A DNA stretch of 8,506 bases, taken from the NCBI GenBank assembly GCA_947464515.1, contig CANHXF010000062.1:1-8506 (forward strand). Direction: 5' to 3'. Under the pieces are notes generated by a model. The model had not been told where the DNA came from. It was given only the letters and a program-made list of their open reading frames with translations, and made no database searches. Positions 7,508 to 8,506 of this stretch are shown piece by piece. The position numbers were made by a program, and so were the translations under genes. Numbering within the stretch: position 1 is the stretch's first letter; each line of letters begins with the position of its first letter. The stretch is from Flavobacteriales bacterium (GTDB taxonomy: Bacteria > Bacteroidota > Bacteroidia > NS11-12g > UBA955).

Positions 7508-7533
7508 AATCCCTCGAAAGAGGGATTTTTTTT
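7508..7533 (+). terminator. Rho-independent terminator after tsf, directly before pyrH
   Basis: Stem AATCCCTC (7508-7515) pairs with GAGGGATT (7520-7527) around a GAAA tetraloop and runs into eight T (7526-7533). It sits 8 bases after the tsf stop and ends 19 bases before the pyrH ATG. The GC core is only 5 pairs, so leakage is plausible; no clear TAnnTTTG promoter was found between it and pyrH. Confidence 0.88.
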
Positions 7534-7552
7534 GCTAATATTACAACGTCAA

Positions 7553-8263
7553 ATGAAATACAAACGGATACTTTTAAAGTTGAGCGGTGAATCTTTGTTG
7601 GGTTCGCAATCGTATGGCATCGATGCCAAAGTCTTGGAATCATATTCTTTGGCGGTGAAGGAAGTGGTTGATGCTGGTGTTGAGGTTGCCGTGGTGATTG
7701 GTGGAGGTAACATATTCCGCGGGGTACAAGGTGCTCAAGGCGGTGTGGTGGATCGTGCTACCGGTGATTATATGGGTATGTTGGCAACCATGATGAATGC
7801 AATGGCGTTGCAAGGGGCTTTTGAACGCGTTGGAATGTCGACACGCCTATTGTCTGCCATCAAGATGGAACAAGTGGCCGAGCCTTTTATTCGTAGAAGA
7901 GCGATGCGACATTTGGAAAAAGGCCGCGTAGTCATTTTTGGCGCTGGAACGGGCAATCCTTATTTTACAACAGATACAGCAGCATCGTTGCGCGCTGTTG
8001 AGATTGAAGCCGATGTGGTGATTAAAGGAACACGCGTGGATGGCATCTACGATAGTGACCCTGAGAAGAACCCTAATGCGGTTAAATACGATGAAATTTC
8101 GTTTAAGAAGGTCTACGACCTGGGATTGGAAGTAATGGATTTAACGGCCATTACGCTATGCCAGGAAAACAATAAGCCGATTGTGGTTTTTGATATGAAT
8201 ACCGCTGGGAATTTGATGAAGTTGGTGAGTGGAGAGAAAGTGGGTACTTTGGTGATTGATTAA
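7553..8263 (+). CDS. pyrH: Uridylate kinase (UMP kinase)
   Basis: Phosphorylates UMP to UDP with ATP in pyrimidine nucleotide synthesis; a cytoplasmic hexamer of the amino acid kinase fold. The 236 residues start at the ATG giving MKYKRILLKLSGESLLG, the usual N-terminus with the phosphate-binding Lys and SGES. Next come VAVVIGGGNIFRG (45-57), the UMP-site DRATGDYMGMLATMMNA (67-83), FGAGTGNPYFTTDTAA (129-144), the ATP-site KGTRVDGIYDSDP (158-170) and the closing VVFDMN. Length is normal. It follows the tsf terminator closely and may depend on readthrough. The frr gene, which very often comes next, is absent: the convergent rpsT lies there. Confidence 0.97.
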   Translation: MKYKRILLKLSGESLLGSQSYGIDAKVLESYSLAVKEVVDAGVEVAVVIGGGNIFRGVQGAQGGVVDRATGDYMGMLATMMNAMALQGAFERVGMSTRLLSAIKMEQVAEPFIRRRAMRHLEKGRVVIFGAGTGNPYFTTDTAASLRAVEIEADVVIKGTRVDGIYDSDPEKNPNAVKYDEISFKKVYDLGLEVMDLTAITLCQENNKPIVVFDMNTAGNLMKLVSGEKVGTLVID

Positions 8264-8281
8264 TTCAAAACTGTTTAGAAC

Positions 8282-8311
8282 AAAAAAAGACGGCCATGGC
8301 CGTCTTTTTTT
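8282..8311. terminator. Bidirectional terminator between pyrH and rpsT
   Basis: A 30-base perfect palindrome: seven A, GACGGCC, a central AT, GGCCGTC, seven T, centred at 8296/8297. Read on either strand it gives a GC-rich hairpin with a CATG loop followed by a U run. It starts 18 bases after the pyrH stop and ends 25 bases from the rpsT stop, so it can terminate both converging genes. Confidence 0.95.
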
Positions 8312-8336
8312 ATGAATATCTAAAATTCTATTCGAC

Positions 8337-8506
8337 TTACGCCAAAGAATTTACGTGCTTTTGCAAACTTGACTTCAAGTTGCCTGCTTTGTTTTTATGG
8401 ATGACATTGCGCTTAGCCAATTTGTCTAATGCTTCAAATGCGGTGGTTAACAACTTAGAGGCCTCGTCCTTAGAATCCGATTTACGGATATTCTTGATGA
8501 TAGTAC
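8337..8506 (-). CDS. rpsT: 30S ribosomal protein S20 (bS20), C-terminal part
   Basis: Minus-strand reading frame open at the window edge, ending at a TAA (complement of 8337-8339). The 55 visible residues include TIIKNIRKSDSKDEASKLL, a helix with FEALDKLAKRNVIHKNKAGN, then LKSSLQKHVNSLA. The K-x-x-I-H-K-N-K-A-x-N-x-K-S-x-L pattern is the conserved C-terminal part of S20, which binds 16S rRNA early in small-subunit assembly. About 30 N-terminal residues, the start codon and the promoter lie beyond 8506. It is convergent with pyrH and shares its terminator. Confidence 0.93.
   Translation of the reverse strand, partial: TIIKNIRKSDSKDEASKLLTTAFEALDKLAKRNVIHKNKAGNLKSSLQKHVNSLA

Noticed and set aside
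7532..7552. TTG start adding seven residues to PyrH
   Set aside because: The codon overlaps the T run of the tsf terminator, and the PyrH family begins with the MKYKRILLKLSGES sequence from the 7553 ATG.

Overview
This window comes from the chromosome of a member of the Bacteroidota, probably outside the genus Bacteroides. Four things point there. One protein carries a type IX secretion (T9SS) C-terminal sorting domain. Promoters have the TAnnTTTG -7 element with an upstream TTG. No start codon is preceded by a Shine-Dalgarno sequence. The gene order rplM-rpsI-rpsB-tsf and the proteins themselves (for example the L13 N-terminus with YKTVS) are of the Bacteroidota type.

Layout. Positions 1-702 hold the 3' part of a DusB-like tRNA dihydrouridine synthase. 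A secreted 692-residue protein follows (749-2827), with a central thioredoxin-like/Omp28-like domain (CGPC) and a T9SS sorting domain, closed by a strong terminator. Next are the tRNA U34 hydroxylase TrhO (3005-4021) and an exported protein with a Gly/Ala-rich linker and a probable DUF4468-like domain (4146-4889). From about 5000 the window is translation machinery: a good promoter, then rplM, rpsI, rpsB and tsf packed with gaps of 5, 8 and 14 bases. A terminator hairpin follows tsf, only 19 bases before pyrH (UMP kinase). At the right edge, a 30-base perfect palindrome serves as a shared terminator between pyrH and the convergent, truncated rpsT (S20) on the minus strand.

How the genes work together. 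Most of the window serves translation: tRNA modification (DusB, TrhO), three ribosomal proteins in one operon plus S20, elongation factor Ts, and pyrimidine nucleotide supply (PyrH). The two exported proteins are unrelated to this and appear to have their own transcription units.

There are no RNA genes, insertion sequences, CRISPR arrays or long repeats, and no gene-free stretch over 300 bases. I see no clear new biological system. The least understood items are the two exported proteins and the terminator placed directly in front of pyrH.
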